Below are positions 1-10,185 of a stretch of DNA of 64,000 nt, piece by piece; the stretch's first letter is position 1, and each line of letters starts with the position of its first letter. Under the pieces are notes generated by a model. That model was not told the origin of the DNA and searched no databases. It saw nothing but the letters and a program-made list of their open reading frames with translations. The stretch spans positions 620,001-684,000 of the forward strand of contig OZ037835.1 of the NCBI GenBank assembly GCA_964035575.1, given 5' to 3'. The stretch is from Rhynchopus sp. YZ270_cl-10. Taxonomy: Eukaryota > Euglenozoa > Diplonemea > Diplonemida > Diplonemidae. Position numbers and translations under genes: made by a program.

Positions 1-139
1 AAAAGAGGGGGAGGAGGGAATCGGGCGAGATTAATACCATCGAACGAACGTGTGTTTTTTATTTTCATAATATTATTTGTAAAAATAATCATTCGATCCG
101 AAAAGACTGAACCTATTCAGTGATCTCAATAACCTCCAC

Positions 140-500
140 ACAGACTTTACAATGTCTTAGGGAATCCCCTTTTGCGTTTTGCAGCCATGAAAACTGATTT
201 TATTTCCCAACCCAACAACAACAATATAGCGTGAAGACAATAAATAAAATCAAAGCGATCACAGCAAACAGGTGTGAGGGAGAAGAAAAGAAAGTGAACA
301 AAAACGAAAAAACAATGTTTTTCTGAAATGTGATGTTGTTGGGGGTGGGGAGAATAAAACAGTTCCAAGAAAAGCTCCTGCGTCGGTTTTCTTTTGGTTA
401 CAAAAAAAGTTGACCATTTTTTTTTTTTTTTTTCAATATGACCCACCATTGCAACAGCCCCTGCTTTCTGGAAGACGCATTGAGATTTGTGTAGCGGAGC
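140..500. repeat. Dispersed repeat, copy 1
   Basis: Both ends recur at 13265-13425 (from TTTACAATGTCTWAGGG to GCAACAGCCCCTGCTT). The middle part, containing TTATTTCCCAACCCAACAA and AAGCTCCTGCGTCGGT, recurs at 46800-47035. The three copies contain different subsets of the unit, so it is a modular or internally deleted repeat. The short ORF here is not coding-like. Confidence 0.6.
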
Positions 501-720
501 AGAAAAGAATGTCAGTTATAAAATAATAAACAGCGGAGGCACGGCAAAAATGCGCATTTTTGATATTTTTGATATTTTTGGCAGAATTTTTTGGGCGTTT
601 TTTGCGTTTTTTTTAGGGAAAAATAGTGAGGGGAGTTGGGTCCAGTCATAGGAAGTATAGAGAATTTTTGAAAAATTCTTCCATTGGAATAAGGGCTTGC
701 GGGCCTTGCCCTCTGAGGTG

Positions 721-797
721 TTAGAAGGTTTGCAGGTTTGCAGGTTTGCAGGTTTGCAGGTTTGCAGGTTTGCAGGTTTGCAGGTTTGCAGGTTTAA
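721..797. repeat. Octamer minisatellite (GTTTGCAG)n
   Basis: About nine perfect head-to-tail copies of an 8-bp unit. It is one of several 7-8-bp unit arrays in this window. Confidence 0.9.
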
Positions 798-799
798 GG

Positions 800-1816
800 A
801 GGCGAATCTGTGTGGATGAGGGTTGAGGGTGCTTAGATGGGGTATGATACTGAGGTGCTTAAATGGTGGTTTTGTAGGTTACATAGTCACGAGACTGCCC
901 TTGTATTAAAAGGGGGAAGAGGGGAGATGATAGGGGACAAGGCTACCAATCCGACTTAAACCGACTCAGTAGGGTCAGGTCGGACCGACCCAAACCTACC
1001 CAGCAAAAAGGTCAAAAAATAGATGTCAATTTTGAGACACTTTTTTTCCACTTTTTTCCTTAGGGATTTTTCCAGGTACTTAGCGAAGCGTTAGGGCGAC
1101 TTAAGTCCCTTGGCCCCAGCGCCCTATGGGGCGCCTCCTCGTCGGGCTGTTAGGGCCCTCCGGTGGCCAGGTTCTTTCTCTGGGCTTAGAGGCTCGAAGT
1201 TCCCCGTCAGATTGGAGCTGGTGTGCTTTATGAGGCTCGCTCGTCTAGATTGAGGCTCGCTCGTCCGGATTGGGCTAGCTCGTCCGCCTTCGGCTAGACC
1301 CTCCGCCTTTGGGTGGGCTCGTGGATCTCCGTTATGTACGTACGGGTTCGATACTCTGGTTGGAGTGTGACAGCACGCCATTTCTTGAGCACGTTGGTAA
1401 CACACGAAGTGCAATGGCGATAATGGAAAGATAGATGCCGGCATTGGTGAATTGCTGGAGTTCTGCACAGGAAGCTAGCATGACGTAGAATCACTGTGTG
1501 AACAAAATGACCGTATTTTGGTTGAAAATTTGACTTGAAAATTTTTTTCATAATTTGCCCAATCGAAGGTTTTCCTTGGATTTTTTGGGCCATTTTATGA
1601 CGTACCACGCCCGATTTTGGGCGAAAAAAAATATTTTTTTTTGGTCAAAAATCGCCTTGTATTACCACTGTATTGGTGTAGGCTTGTACACAGAAGTGTG
1701 TTTTGTGTAACCACAGATGGTCAAAACACCCGATTTTTGCATTTTTTTTGCATTTTTTGGTGCCCAAAGACCCACCTCAGTGGTCGAAATTTTCCCGAAA
1801 AAAAAATTTTTTTTTT
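800..1816. other. Intergenic, no gene recognised
   Basis: AT-rich sequence with a GC-rich patch at 1083-1360 that has several imperfect copies of GGCTCGCTCGTC. ORFs across it show no family resemblance and no consistent codon bias. Confidence 0.5.
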
Positions 1817-2040
1817 GGGGAATAGTCAGTTATGCCCTACCCTTTTTTTGAAATGGTCAGAGATACCCGAAAATAAGTTCAGATATTGGTCAGAGATACC
1901 CGAAAATAAGTTCAGATATTGGTCAGAGATGCCCCATTTTCAAAAATAGGGCATAACTGACCAATATCTGAACTTATTTTCGGGTATTTCGGGTATCTCT
2001 GACTATTTCTCAACTTATTTTCGGGCATGTCTGACCATAT
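1817..2040. repeat. Palindromic element (GGTCAGAGATACCCGAAAAT), copy 1
   Basis: A motif reading GGTCAGAGATACCCGAAAAT plus AAGTTCAGATATT occurs twice directly and then in reverse complement, forming a fold-back of about 200 bp. The outer part, AGTCAGTTATGCCCTA, recurs in inverted order in the second copy at 3855-4027. Confidence 0.7.
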
Positions 2041-2085
2041 CGCCAACTTTTTTCGGGTACCCCAAAAAAGTTGGTTTTCGGGTAT

Positions 2086-2182
2086 ACCCAGATACCCAGA
2101 TACCCAGATACCCAGATACCCAGATACCCAGATACCCAGATACCCAGATACCCAGATACCCAGATACCCAGATACCAGGTCC
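2086..2182. repeat. Octamer minisatellite (CAGATACC)n
   Basis: About twelve tandem copies of an 8-bp unit, ending in a CAGGTC variant. It differs by one base from the CAGGTACC array at 58157-58285. Short ORFs through it are repeat translations. Confidence 0.9.
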
Positions 2183-2639
2183 AGGTCCAGGTACCCAGGA
2201 ACAGGAAAAAAGTCGTGAAAGAGCAACCACAGCTCCACATGACAAACACAAAAGTGTCCAGTCACGTGGGGCATTCATGCACTGAGGAGATAATGATCCA
2301 ACAATTTACAAGAAAGATTACTTAACCTACTGCTGGAAATTGCCAGGTCGTAGTAACACACAAAGTGTGCCTCCGTTCGGGAAGACCGGATATTCTAGAG
2401 ACCAAAAAGGCCTCAAGAATATCTTCCGGTAGTCAAGGTAGAACCGAGTGAACGGCCCAAGACCCCCGTGGAGAAGTTAAATGTTGTAATGCTATCAGGT
2501 AGAAACTGCGAACACTGTCTTACCCTCCTCAATGCATGGTGGTTGATGTCTTCCACAACAAATTTCCTGTACCCAGGTACCCAGGTTTCCAGACCCACGC
2601 AGCACTACGTCGCAGTACTACGCAAAATTTACCACCAGA

Positions 2640-3410
2640 CCCTGTCTTCGTGCACCTGAAGTACAACGCCGCAGACAGGCCAAACATGCGTTGGACTCAG
2701 AGGAATGCCCGCTGTGCAGGTATCATGAGAACCAACTCCCAGCAACAAGGGGCGCCTTTTGGCGGGCGTTGTTGAGGGTGTTTGGGGTGCAAAGTTTTCC
2801 ACAATTTTGATGCGCGGGTACAGAAGTGTTATCTTGTTCTTTCATCTCTAAGAAATGTAAATGTCAATCGCGTTTAACTACCACGAGGGCTTGTTCAGTG
2901 AACCCACGAGGGGTCGAAGGGGGTTGGTTATCCCATATCTATCAAAGGTTGTGTCGACCAGGCTAAACCACTATGTTACGCTGTACGTTGTTAAATCCGA
3001 AGAAATAACACTTTAGCAGCCGCAGGAAGTTTGCTAAAAAGAGTGCCTCACGCTACACAAACCACCACCCGCGATTGACTTAGATGTTATAACAAAGAGA
3101 ATTCAGAACAAAACAACACCCTGCCCCATACACACTAAATTGTCATGCTTCAAGAGCATGCCTGGGCCAAAATTACTGTGACAAAAAAGGCAACAAGACC
3201 ACCCACAAGGAGTGTGAAATGTGCACTGGTTTTCTGGGGGAACGCAATATTTTCTTGTGCCTCGTCCTCCGTAAGCAGAGGACAGACTTTCCGGAAGGTT
3301 TCCAAAGTCGAATTTCTTGCACTAGCTATGCTCCCTGGGTTAATGGCTATAGCAGTGACTGACAAAGTGTTCCCACCCCCAGGTCTTCGTCCACAAACAA
3401 ATCTAGAATA
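2640..3410. repeat. Diverged long duplication, copy 1 (partner 58430-59230)
   Basis: Several landmarks occur in the same order in both copies: GACAGGCCAAACA, ATGAGAACCAACTCCCA, GGGTGTTTGGGGTG, GCTTCAAGAGCATGCC, GGGGGAACGCAATATTTTC and GCACTAGCTATGCTCCCTGG. Spacing differs through indels. No ORF is conserved between the copies, so this is a non-coding repeat or the inside of a large element. Confidence 0.7.
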
Positions 3411-3854
3411 GATTGATTTGGGTGAAGCCTTGGATTTTGAGTTGTTGAATGTCGGAGAGCGGCGCTCATCGCAATCACGGATGCAGTTCAGATTTCACGA
3501 TCCTGTGATGAGTGTAAATGTGGGGTGTGATTAAGTTATGGTATACAAACGCAGTAGTCGGGAAGGGTGAGGTTAATGAAAAAAGTGGTAATAACTATGT
3601 ATTTCCGCGAAATAAGGTAGCCTTTTTTCACGCTACAGAGAGTTTCCTGCTGCACTAATGGTTCCCAAGCGAAGCGAGGGACCATGTATAAGGGTTTGCG
3701 GGTTTGCGGGTATTTACCCCCACTAAAAGTGGCTGTGTGTGGGGTAGAGGGGTGAAAATCATACCATGCTGCTTCAATACTGTCTCTGCTGTCGCATTCC
3801 CTCATGGTGGGTCACTCACCCACTGGGCAAAAAATCAAAGGGGGTACCCCCAAA

Positions 3855-4027
3855 TAAGTGGGTACCCCAAATAAGTTCAGAGATACCCGAAAAAAGTTCA
3901 GATATACCCGAAAATAAGTTCAGATATAGTCAGTTATGCCCTATTTCTGGTTTTCGGGTATATCTGAACTTATTTTCGGGTATCTCTGACCATTTCAAAA
4001 AAAGGGTAGGGTATAACTGACTATTCC
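3855..4027. repeat. Palindromic element (GGTCAGAGATACCCGAAAAT), copy 2
   Basis: Inverted-orientation copy of the element at 1817-2040, with the same core and the same terminal part ending near GACTATTCCCC. Confidence 0.7.
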
Positions 4028-5560
4028 CCTTTTTTTTTTGAGATTTTTCGATTTTTTGACAAGGCGCTGGCCCATACAAAGTGCATTGGCGGTACAGAAA
4101 ATGGCTGGGGAATAAACTCTAGATGCTCAAAACAGCCCAATTCATGCTTTTTTTGACTTTTTGGTCTCAGAAGGGTGCCTAGGGTGTAGTGAGCAGGCCT
4201 CAAAAACACTTGTGAAAAAAAAAAAATTTTTTTTTTTTTTTTGAGATTTTTCGATTTTTTGACAAGGCGCTGGCCCATACAAAGTGCACTGGCGGTACAG
4301 AAAATGGCTGGGGAATAAACTCTAGATGCTCAAAACAGCCCAATTCATGCTTTTTTTTCGATTTTTTGGATTTCTTACAATAGTTCTGTAACCTCTCTCT
4401 CTTTTACGGCAGGTAACCGGTTGAGGTGATACTTCCGGACTGAGGAAGGGCATTCTTTTACTTTTTTTATTTTGCCTGGACGGGGATGGGGGCGGCTTTG
4501 TCTAGATTGTTTTTATTTTGTAGTCTTTTGTTGGGTTAAGGGGATTGGCAGACAACACTGAGGACCTCCTTGGGCCACAGCTGTTGGCGTTGTCTAGCTC
4601 TACCCGGCTGTACACGGTCGGCCTGAAAACAGGTCCGAATCTAGGCTATGTGAACGAAATAAAAATAGCCAAAAAAGAAGGAGAAAGGGAAGAAGGGGGG
4701 GGGAGAGGGGAGAAAAAGTAAAAAGAAGTCTCTAAAGTCTATGCGGCGGAGCGAAGGCGCGTCTGCACAAGACTCCTCAGGCGATTGCACAGCGTCGACG
4801 CCTTCCTCAGCTCCTCCTGACTCAACATCGGCCTCACTGCAGTCCTCCACCGCCCACAGTACTCGAAAGCCTCCGCCGCCGTCATAGAGTCCCCGCCTTG
4901 GGAGCTGAAATGAGTGGTAGTGGGATAGAACAACCCCTCCCACTCATCAGCGGTCTCTGGAATAGGCAAGTCAAACCCGGGGCAGGGCGCTATGTCATTC
5001 CATACCGGCACAGGGTTCGGGAGGGCTGGTGGTGCGGATTGGTAGCCACTCTCCGATGGTGTGTCTGTGCTGGGGACCGAGGTTGCGCCAGGCAAGGGAA
5101 CTGCGTGCTGGGACCCGCCAAGGAGGTCCGCGGAGTACGCACTGTCTTGCGAGGCGACGTGTGGCTGCTCACTCGTGTCAGCGTGAGAGTGAGCTGCCTC
5201 AGAGGACGTGTATACGGGGAGGGCTGGGGTGGTGTTTGAATAGCCACTCTCCGTATGGGTCCTTGATGGCTGCGCCTGCGACGTAGCGACCTGCGGAACA
5301 GCGTGAGGCTGCTCTCTCGTGCTGGTGGATGAGGGAACAGCCACTTTTTTTGACTTTTTGGTCCCAGAAGGGTGCCTAGGGTGTAGTGAGCAGGCCTCAA
5401 AAACACTTGTGAAAAAAAAAAAAATTTTTTTTTTTTTGAGATTCTTCGATTTTTTTTGACAAGGCGCTGGCCCATACAAACTGTACAGGGTGGGTATTTT
5501 ATACACAAAATAGCCGTGGAATAAATTCTAGATGCTCAAAACATCAAAATTCTGGCTTTA
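4028..5560. repeat. About 200-bp tandem repeat, interrupted by a 1-kb insert
   Basis: The unit (TTTTTGACAAGGCGCTGGCC, then TAAACTCTAGATGCTC, then AAGGGTGCCTAGGGTGTAGT) begins at about 4030 and again at about 4235. The second unit breaks off at about 4362, after CCCAATTCATGC and a T-run. The expected continuation (GACTTTTTGGTCYCAGAAGG) resumes at about 5350 and runs into a third unit. The intervening 4362-5343 is foreign to the repeat. Confidence 0.75.
4739..5345 (-). CDS. Coding-like segment of unknown function, about 200 residues, no clear start
   Basis: The open frame runs from inside the flanking repeat (5506) to a TAG at 4739. Only the part from about 5345 on is GC-rich and compositionally protein-like. 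That part is rich in Ser, Pro, Ala and Thr and has two imperfect internal repeats (TESGYSNTTPALP and SESGYQSAPPALP). It ends in a more ordered tail with ADEWEGLFYP, TAAEAFEYCGRW and LCNRLRSLVQ. The upstream 50 residues are translated tandem repeat, so the real start or splice site is not visible. It sits wholly in DNA inserted into a tandem repeat unit, so it may be a captured exon or a gene fragment. Family not recognised. Confidence 0.45.
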
Positions 5561-5655
5561 TTTGCATTTTTGGTGCAGACATGTGCAAAAAAAAAAATTT
5601 TTTTTTTGTGGGAAAAATTTTGTGATGTCGAAAAAAAAAATTTTTTTTCTTGAAA

Positions 5656-5789
5656 GAGGCACGGCACTTTTGTGGAATTTTGTGGAATTTTGTGGAATTT
5701 TTTATAAGGGGAAAAAGTAGAAGTCGAGTTTTTGAAATTCCACAAAATTCCACAAAATTCCACAAAATTCCACAAAAGTGCCGTGCCTC
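5656..5789. mobile_element. 134-bp fold-back MITE
   Basis: The two arms begin GAGGCACGGCACTTTTGTGG and are near-perfect inverted repeats, each followed by copies of AATTTTGTGG. A spacer of about 30 bp separates them. There is no coding capacity. Confidence 0.75.
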
Positions 5790-6030
5790 CAGCTCGCCGT
5801 ATTAAATTGGCACGTTGCTACCCACATCAAATTTGGGCCATCTATGATCGTCTCCGTGAGACACGCAACAGGCTGTGAGAGCCTGTGAGATTACTGAAAA
5901 ATTGAAAAAAAATGTCTCTCTGTTCATAGAATCTATTAGATGGCCCATAAATTATTGAAATACGCAAGAAGGGAAACCCCTTCGAAATACAGCAACAAGA
6001 AGAGAGAGGTGAGTGCACAAGAAATTGAAA

Positions 6031-6260
6031 CCGCGCTCCTACTTTTCCTTTTTATGTTTTTCCCCCCACCCCCCGCAAACAATAAAGACATAAAAACAAT
6101 AAAGACAAAAAAGGGAGAGGTTGTGGTGAAACACACACATCTCGACTTGTCGGTGAAATGTGGCTCTACTCCAACCCGCCCCAGAAAGGGAAAAAAGGAA
6201 GGGAGATGGGGAACGGTGTTCAATTTCCCTTTAGCATTGTATGTAATCATACAAAATTTT
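6031..6260. repeat. Dispersed repeat, copy 1 (partner 9231-9440)
   Basis: Shared landmarks include CTACTTTTCCTTTTT, CCCCACCCCCCGCAAACAAT, TCGGTGAAATGTGGCTCTAC and GGGAGATGGGGAACGGTG. A short 5' piece also occurs at 15188-15245. Confidence 0.75.
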
Positions 6261-6493
6261 TGCACAGGGAGTTTGAAAATGTTTTTTGTATGTTTTGAAA
6301 GTGCTTTGTGCTCTGTTTTAATTTTGCTTGATAGTTTTGTAGACGTGGAGTTGGAGAGGAAGGGCGCGTTACTTTGTATGAGATTACGACTTATCCTCTT
6401 TCTCAGCCACTGTTTTGTACAGGGAGGGAGGAGTGGGGGGGTTTTTTTTTTTGAAAAGTTTTTCCATTTTTTCACATTTTCCGCGAAATACTA

Positions 6494-7180
6494 CAGTGCG
6501 GCGCCATATTACGGTGGCGCAATATTACGGGGCGCATAATTATGGGTAAAAAATGGATTTACCCATAATTATGCGCCCCGTAATGAAACTTTTTTTTTTT
6601 TTTTAGAAAAATTGTTGTAATGGTAGTTGCCACCTGTGCAAGCTCCACTGTGCGTCGTAAAAACCTCGAAAATATTGCGCGTCGTGGCGAACATTTCAAC
6701 AATTGTGACATAAAAAGCAGGAGGCAACACGATTGGGTGAAGAGTCATCAATGTTACATCGACGAGGAAAGCCCCCAGTTGCACTTCCTATGGCAGTGTG
6801 GCAGATCTCTTGCCCCAGCACCGTGAATCCTTCGTGTGCCATCCGCCTTCACCATCAGGACGTCTGCTGAGAAGGACGAGAAGGCGAATCGGAAGCTTCT
6901 GCTGAGGGAGGAAATTGCCAGTTTGCTGTCCTTGGAGGATGGGCAAGCCACGAAGAGGCGCCGGTGTAGGAGTTGCGGTGGCAGAGGAGACAAGGTGGCA
7001 GAGTGTCAGACGCCTGGGTGGAGAGTGACATGTGTGAGGTCATCCACAATGGATTGTGAAGAAATTTTTTTTGAAAAAAAAAAGTTTTATTACGGGTGCG
7101 CAATATTACGGGGCGCATAATTATGGGTAAATATTGGAGTTACCCATAATTATGCGCCCCCGTAATATGGCGCCGCACTG
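6494..7180. mobile_element. Inverted-repeat element with TA target site, possible Tc1/mariner-type
   Basis: Perfect terminal inverted repeats CAGTGCGGCGCCATATTACG are flanked by TA on both sides. Each end also has an inner hairpin of TTACCCATAATTATGCGCCC. The 687-bp element holds short plus-strand ORFs (6620-6826 and 6836-7120). The second encodes a basic, Cys-containing patch (RRRCRSCGGRGDK) that loosely resembles a transposase-tail zinc ribbon. No DDE motif was found, so it is probably non-autonomous. Confidence 0.65.
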
Positions 7181-7696
7181 TAATAAAATGTCATGCAAAA
7201 CCTTAATGTACACACTCTGTTGATTCTAAAAGCAGGGGGTAGAAAAAAATCGCGAATGGAAAAATGGGGCACGAGAATTGTCTTTTATGTACCGTTTTTT
7301 CCGGGTGTCGGTGGGCTGTAATTGGGTGTAATTGGGCTGTAACTGGGCGTAATTGGGTGAAATTGGGCAAAAATGCCGTTTTTTGCACCTTTGACTTGCT
7401 TTTCGGTCCCCACACCCCCAATTTTTCCCACTTCTGTGCTGTTTCCCTACAAATCCATATAAAATCGAAAACGGCGATGAAAAAGATGCCTTGGTAAATG
7501 GTCACAGATGTTGCACCTGCGCGGTTCCAATGCGAGAATGGAGGACACATGTACCGTTTCCCCCAATTGACCTGCAAGAAATGGCGTAAACCCGCTGCTT
7601 TTAAACACCGGCATTTGCATTTTCGGAATCCGTCCGGCCAGTGGTGGGATCAATTTGCCGAAATGGACAAGTTCTCGTTTTTTGGTCAATTTCCGC

Positions 7697-8451
7697 ACAG
7701 TACACAGTACACAGTACACAGTACACAGTACACAGTACACAGTACACAGTACACAGTACACAGTACACAGTACACAGTACACAGTACACAGTACACAGTA
7801 CACAGTACACAGTACACAGTACACAGTACACAGTACACAGTACACAGTACACAGTACACAGTACACAGTACACAGTACACAGTACACAGTACACAGTACA
7901 CAGTACACAGTACACAGTACACAGTACACAGTACACAGTACACAGTACACAGTACACAGTACACAGTACACAGTACACAGTACACAGTACACAGTACACA
8001 GTACACAGTACACAGTACACAGTACACAGTACACAGTACACAGTACACAGTACACAGTACACAGTACACAGTACACAGTACACAGTACACAGTACACAGT
8101 ACACAGTACACAGTACACAGTACACAGTACACAGTACACAGTACACAGTACACAGTACACAGTACACAGTACACAGTACACAGTACACAGTACACAGTAC
8201 ACAGTACACAGTACACAGTACACAGTACACAGTACACAGTACACAGTACACAGTACACAGTACACAGTACACAGTACACAGTACACAGTACACAGTACAC
8301 AGTACACAGTACACAGTACACAGTACACAGTACACAGTACACAGTACACAGTACACAGTACACAGTACACAGTACACAGTACACAGTACACAGTACACAG
8401 TACACAGTACACAGTACACAGTACACAGTACACAGTACACAGTACACAGTA
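7697..8451. repeat. Heptamer array (CAGTACA)n, about 108 copies
   Basis: An essentially perfect 7-bp tandem array over 755 bp. Seven is not divisible by three and the unit makes no stop, so all frames stay open and give spurious 270-350-residue ORFs on both strands. A second array of the same unit lies at 28165-28562, and the flanks of the two arrays are also related. Confidence 0.97.
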
Positions 8452-8994
8452 TACAAACCACCTGATTGCCAACTTCCGAAAACCATCACCTGTACCGATA
8501 CACAAACTCCACGGTCAAAAATAGTGTTATTATTGGAGTAAACGCCAGGTGGTCTGAAGAGTGATCTGACCATATTCTCCAGGTATAACAAATGCTCAAA
8601 CAATGCATTGTCGAAGGAATATTGTACTTTCGACCACCACAGATTACATGTGTTTCTACCGGTTTTTTATGTGCTGATGTGTGCTGGGAAGCATGTCACC
8701 AGTGTTACAATTTTACAAGGTAAAAATGACCTATGTACGTATGTGAGGAAGAAGGCTGAGTGGGCATATAGTGCCACAAAATATATGGGAGGCATGCAGT
8801 CCCCTGTCCGGTTACCAAAACCCGCCCGTCATAGGCGTTCCCACTTTTCGGTGCCACACCTGAAAAGCGGGTGTCGTCACACCCTCTAGTTGAGTATCCC
8901 GTTTGACCCGCTCAGAGGCTGGACCTCACCGTGTGAGCAAGCAAAACAGGTCACCCCCTGGTAAGCCCCCCTCAAAAACACCTGAGTTGTACTA

Positions 8995-9120
8995 GTGGTG
9001 TGACTGGGTGTAATTGGTTGTAATTGGGCAAAATTGGGCTGTACTTGGGTTTTATTGGGTATAATTGGGCATAATTGACCCCAAGTGGGTCCAGATGGGC
9101 TCTGTTGGGTCCGGTTGGGT
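8995..9120. repeat. Degenerate decamer array (GGGTGTAATT-like)
   Basis: Imperfect tandem copies of GGGTGTAATT and variants. Similar arrays lie at 7310-7370, 27853-27895 and 28788-28915, that is, on both sides of both CAGTACA arrays. Confidence 0.6.
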
Positions 9121-9230
9121 GGGTGAAAAAACGGTACAATATTTTATGTACTAAAATATTTCCTAATATATGTCCCAAGACTCACTGGAAAGTGTCATGT
9201 CCCCGAATATAAGAATTGAAATCACTCCTA

Positions 9231-9440
9231 CACCTACTTTTCCTTTTTGTTGTTTCCCCACCCCCCGCAAACAATAAAAACAATAAAACAATGAAGACAA
9301 AAGGGAGAGGCTATGGTGAAGTGCACACACCTAGACCTGTCGGTGAAATGTGGCTCTACTCCAACCCGCCCCAGAAAGGAAAAAAAGGAAGGGAGATGGG
9401 GAACGGTGTTCAATTTCCTTTTTAGCATTTGCGTGGAATC
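9231..9440. repeat. Dispersed repeat, copy 2 (partner 6031-6260)
   Basis: Same order of landmarks as copy 1, including TCGGTGAAATGTGGCTCTAC and GGAACGGTGTTCAATTTCC. It lies just outside the right end of Z copy 1. Confidence 0.75.
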
Positions 9441-10185
9441 ATAAAACAAAAAAACCTTTTATGGTGTGATTTTCCTAAGAATTAGGTGTAAATTGGGTAC
9501 TTCTTGGGTCCTTCTAGGGTATACACCCTAGCCCTATACAGCCACACCACTTTTGTTACATTTTTCCAGCGTTTTCTGCACAGTAGAATTCTTATTTTCT
9601 GTGTCGTGTAGGATTTTGCCTGGGTACCTAGGTACCTGGGCACCAGGTGCCTGGCACCCAGAATACCTGGGTACCAGAAAGCGATAGGTACTACAGTGTA
9701 CAGTGTATAAAACCATAAAACAGTGTATTTCTGTGATTCAAACACTGGAAAAATGTAACAAAGCACTGTTTTCCCCTCGAGAACAGCGGTTTTCTCTCGA
9801 GAAAAAATAGCTTTTTTTTTTTTTTTGAAAATTTGGTTGTATTAGTGTAGCCACCCTAGTCCAGGCTAGAGTGTGCTCCACTATATATTATTTTTTTTCC
9901 TTTCCCCAAAACGCCCAGAAATGGATGTCAAAGGAAAAGCCCTTTTGCCTGAAGTACAGGTGGTGAAGAGCACAGGGGAAAGAGGGGGGGGAAACAAGCC
10001 GGGGGAGGGGGATACGCAGAACGCGCAACTTTCCACGAGGGTCTCGAGCATTTTTGCCTAATACGATGCGTTCACTAGGATATGTCTAACTCTTTGTATT
10101 TGAATATCTGCTGAGATCTTCCACACTGCCGATCTCATTCTCACCTGCGTCAACGAAATGTTGTATTCTTGCGCCTTACAACCCC
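9441..10185. other. Intergenic, no gene; short repeats
   Basis: Contains a degenerate palindromic cluster of GGTACC/GGTGCC-type octamers (9617-9680) related to the CAGGTACC array at 58 kb. A stretch at about 10008-10070 (CACGAGGGTCTCGAGCATTT, then GCCTAATACGAT) recurs at 52775-52835. Confidence 0.5.

Larger units (their letters stand above)
7202..9205. mobile_element. Element Z, copy 1 (about 2 kb)
   Basis: The left end (TTAATGTACACACTCTG, then TTGATTCTAAAAGCAGGGGG) and the right end (TTTCCTAATATATGTCCC, then GTGTCATGTCCCCG) match the ends of Z copies at 17991-18399, 18405-23193 and 37961-38013. The interior holds the large CAGTACA array and decamer repeats. Boundaries are inferred from those matches. 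Confidence 0.5.

Noticed and set aside
1330-1375. tRNA-like T-arm sequence (GGGTTCGATACTC)
   Set aside because: No matching acceptor, D and anticodon stems could be found around it.
5940-6539. 199-residue plus and 179-residue minus ORFs
   Set aside because: Overlap a dispersed repeat shared with 9231-9440, where the frames are not conserved, and run through homopolymers.
7697-8451. Telomeric array
   Set aside because: The CAGTACA unit does not resemble known telomere repeats and the array is internal with unique flanks.
7447-8603. Long ORFs (up to 352 residues) on both strands
   Set aside because: They are translations of the CAGTACA heptamer array, which is open in all frames. The same applies to 28000-28800 and to the GATGGCAT array at 12862-13336.
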